From Bacillota bacterium (GTDB taxonomy: Bacteria; Bacillota; Clostridia; Peptostreptococcales; Thermotaleaceae), in the NCBI GenBank assembly GCA_023623095.1, contig JAMNXX010000119.1, positions 1-5,612 on the forward strand: a DNA stretch of 5,612 nt, read 5' to 3'. This document shows, piece after piece, positions 5,557-5,612 of this stretch. The notes below the pieces were generated by a model. It was given only the letters and a program-made list of their open reading frames with translations, searched no databases and was not told where the DNA came from. Position numbers and translations under genes: made by a program. The number at the start of each line of letters is the position of its first letter. The stretch's first letter is position 1.

Positions 5557-5612
5557 CTTCCTTCTTGTGATCTGGTCATTTATACAACTGCAATCAAAGA
5601 AGATAATCCGGA
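5544..5612 (-). repeat. 69-bp inverted repeat, arm 2 (misplaced copy at window end)
   Basis: A perfect reverse-complement copy of 5360-5428, separated from it by 115 bp and running to the last base of the window. It replaces the expected 5' end of murC. The break falls in a short shared motif (about ATTGGGATGA on the murC sense strand), the pattern of a microhomology template switch. A chimeric read or contig end is the likeliest cause; a true genomic inversion would disrupt an essential gene. Confidence 0.95.

Noticed and set aside
5360..5612. Terminal inverted repeat of an insertion sequence
   Set aside because: Arm 1 is native murC coding sequence, the 115-bp spacer is also murC, and there is no transposase or target duplication.

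Overview
The window looks like chromosomal DNA from a low-GC, Gram-positive anaerobe of the class Clostridia. The evidence is AT-rich intergenic DNA, strong AGGAGG ribosome binding sites, intrinsic terminators, and a crotonase plus 3-hydroxybutyryl-CoA dehydrogenase that closely resemble clostridial butyrate-pathway enzymes. No rRNA, tRNA, CRISPR array or insertion sequence was seen. The high-coordinate edge behaves like a contig end and appears chimeric.

Layout: (1) 127-804, minus strand: a metallo-beta-lactamase-fold metal-dependent hydrolase with its own promoter. (2) 805-2352: about 1.5 kb with no long genes. It holds two 59-codon genes (1176-1355 and 1748-1927) encoding paralogous small, charged, helical proteins of unknown function. 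The first has a promoter followed by two 14-bp palindromic sites of the LacI/CcpA operator type, and two successive terminators downstream. The second has a near-consensus promoter, a 5' UTR hairpin and a long-stemmed terminator. (3) 2353-4036, plus strand: crt and hbd, an apparent two-gene operon with an upstream promoter and a strong terminator. (4) 4147-5556, minus strand: murC, convergent with hbd, lacking its true N-terminus. (5) 5544-5612: a perfect 69-bp inverted copy of murC positions 5360-5428, which breaks murC inside its first glycine-rich loop.

How the genes work together: Hbd and Crt catalyse consecutive steps, acetoacetyl-CoA to 3-hydroxybutyryl-CoA to crotonyl-CoA. Thiolase, butyryl-CoA dehydrogenase and Etf genes are not beside them, so they must lie elsewhere if the pathway is complete. 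MurC belongs to peptidoglycan synthesis and is unrelated.

The points most worth attention are the twin 59-aa proteins with their paired operators, the unusual cofactor-binding loop of Hbd (Asn-Arg-Ser-Arg-Arg in place of the usual acidic residue), and the fold-back repeat at the window end, which is probably an amplification or assembly artefact.
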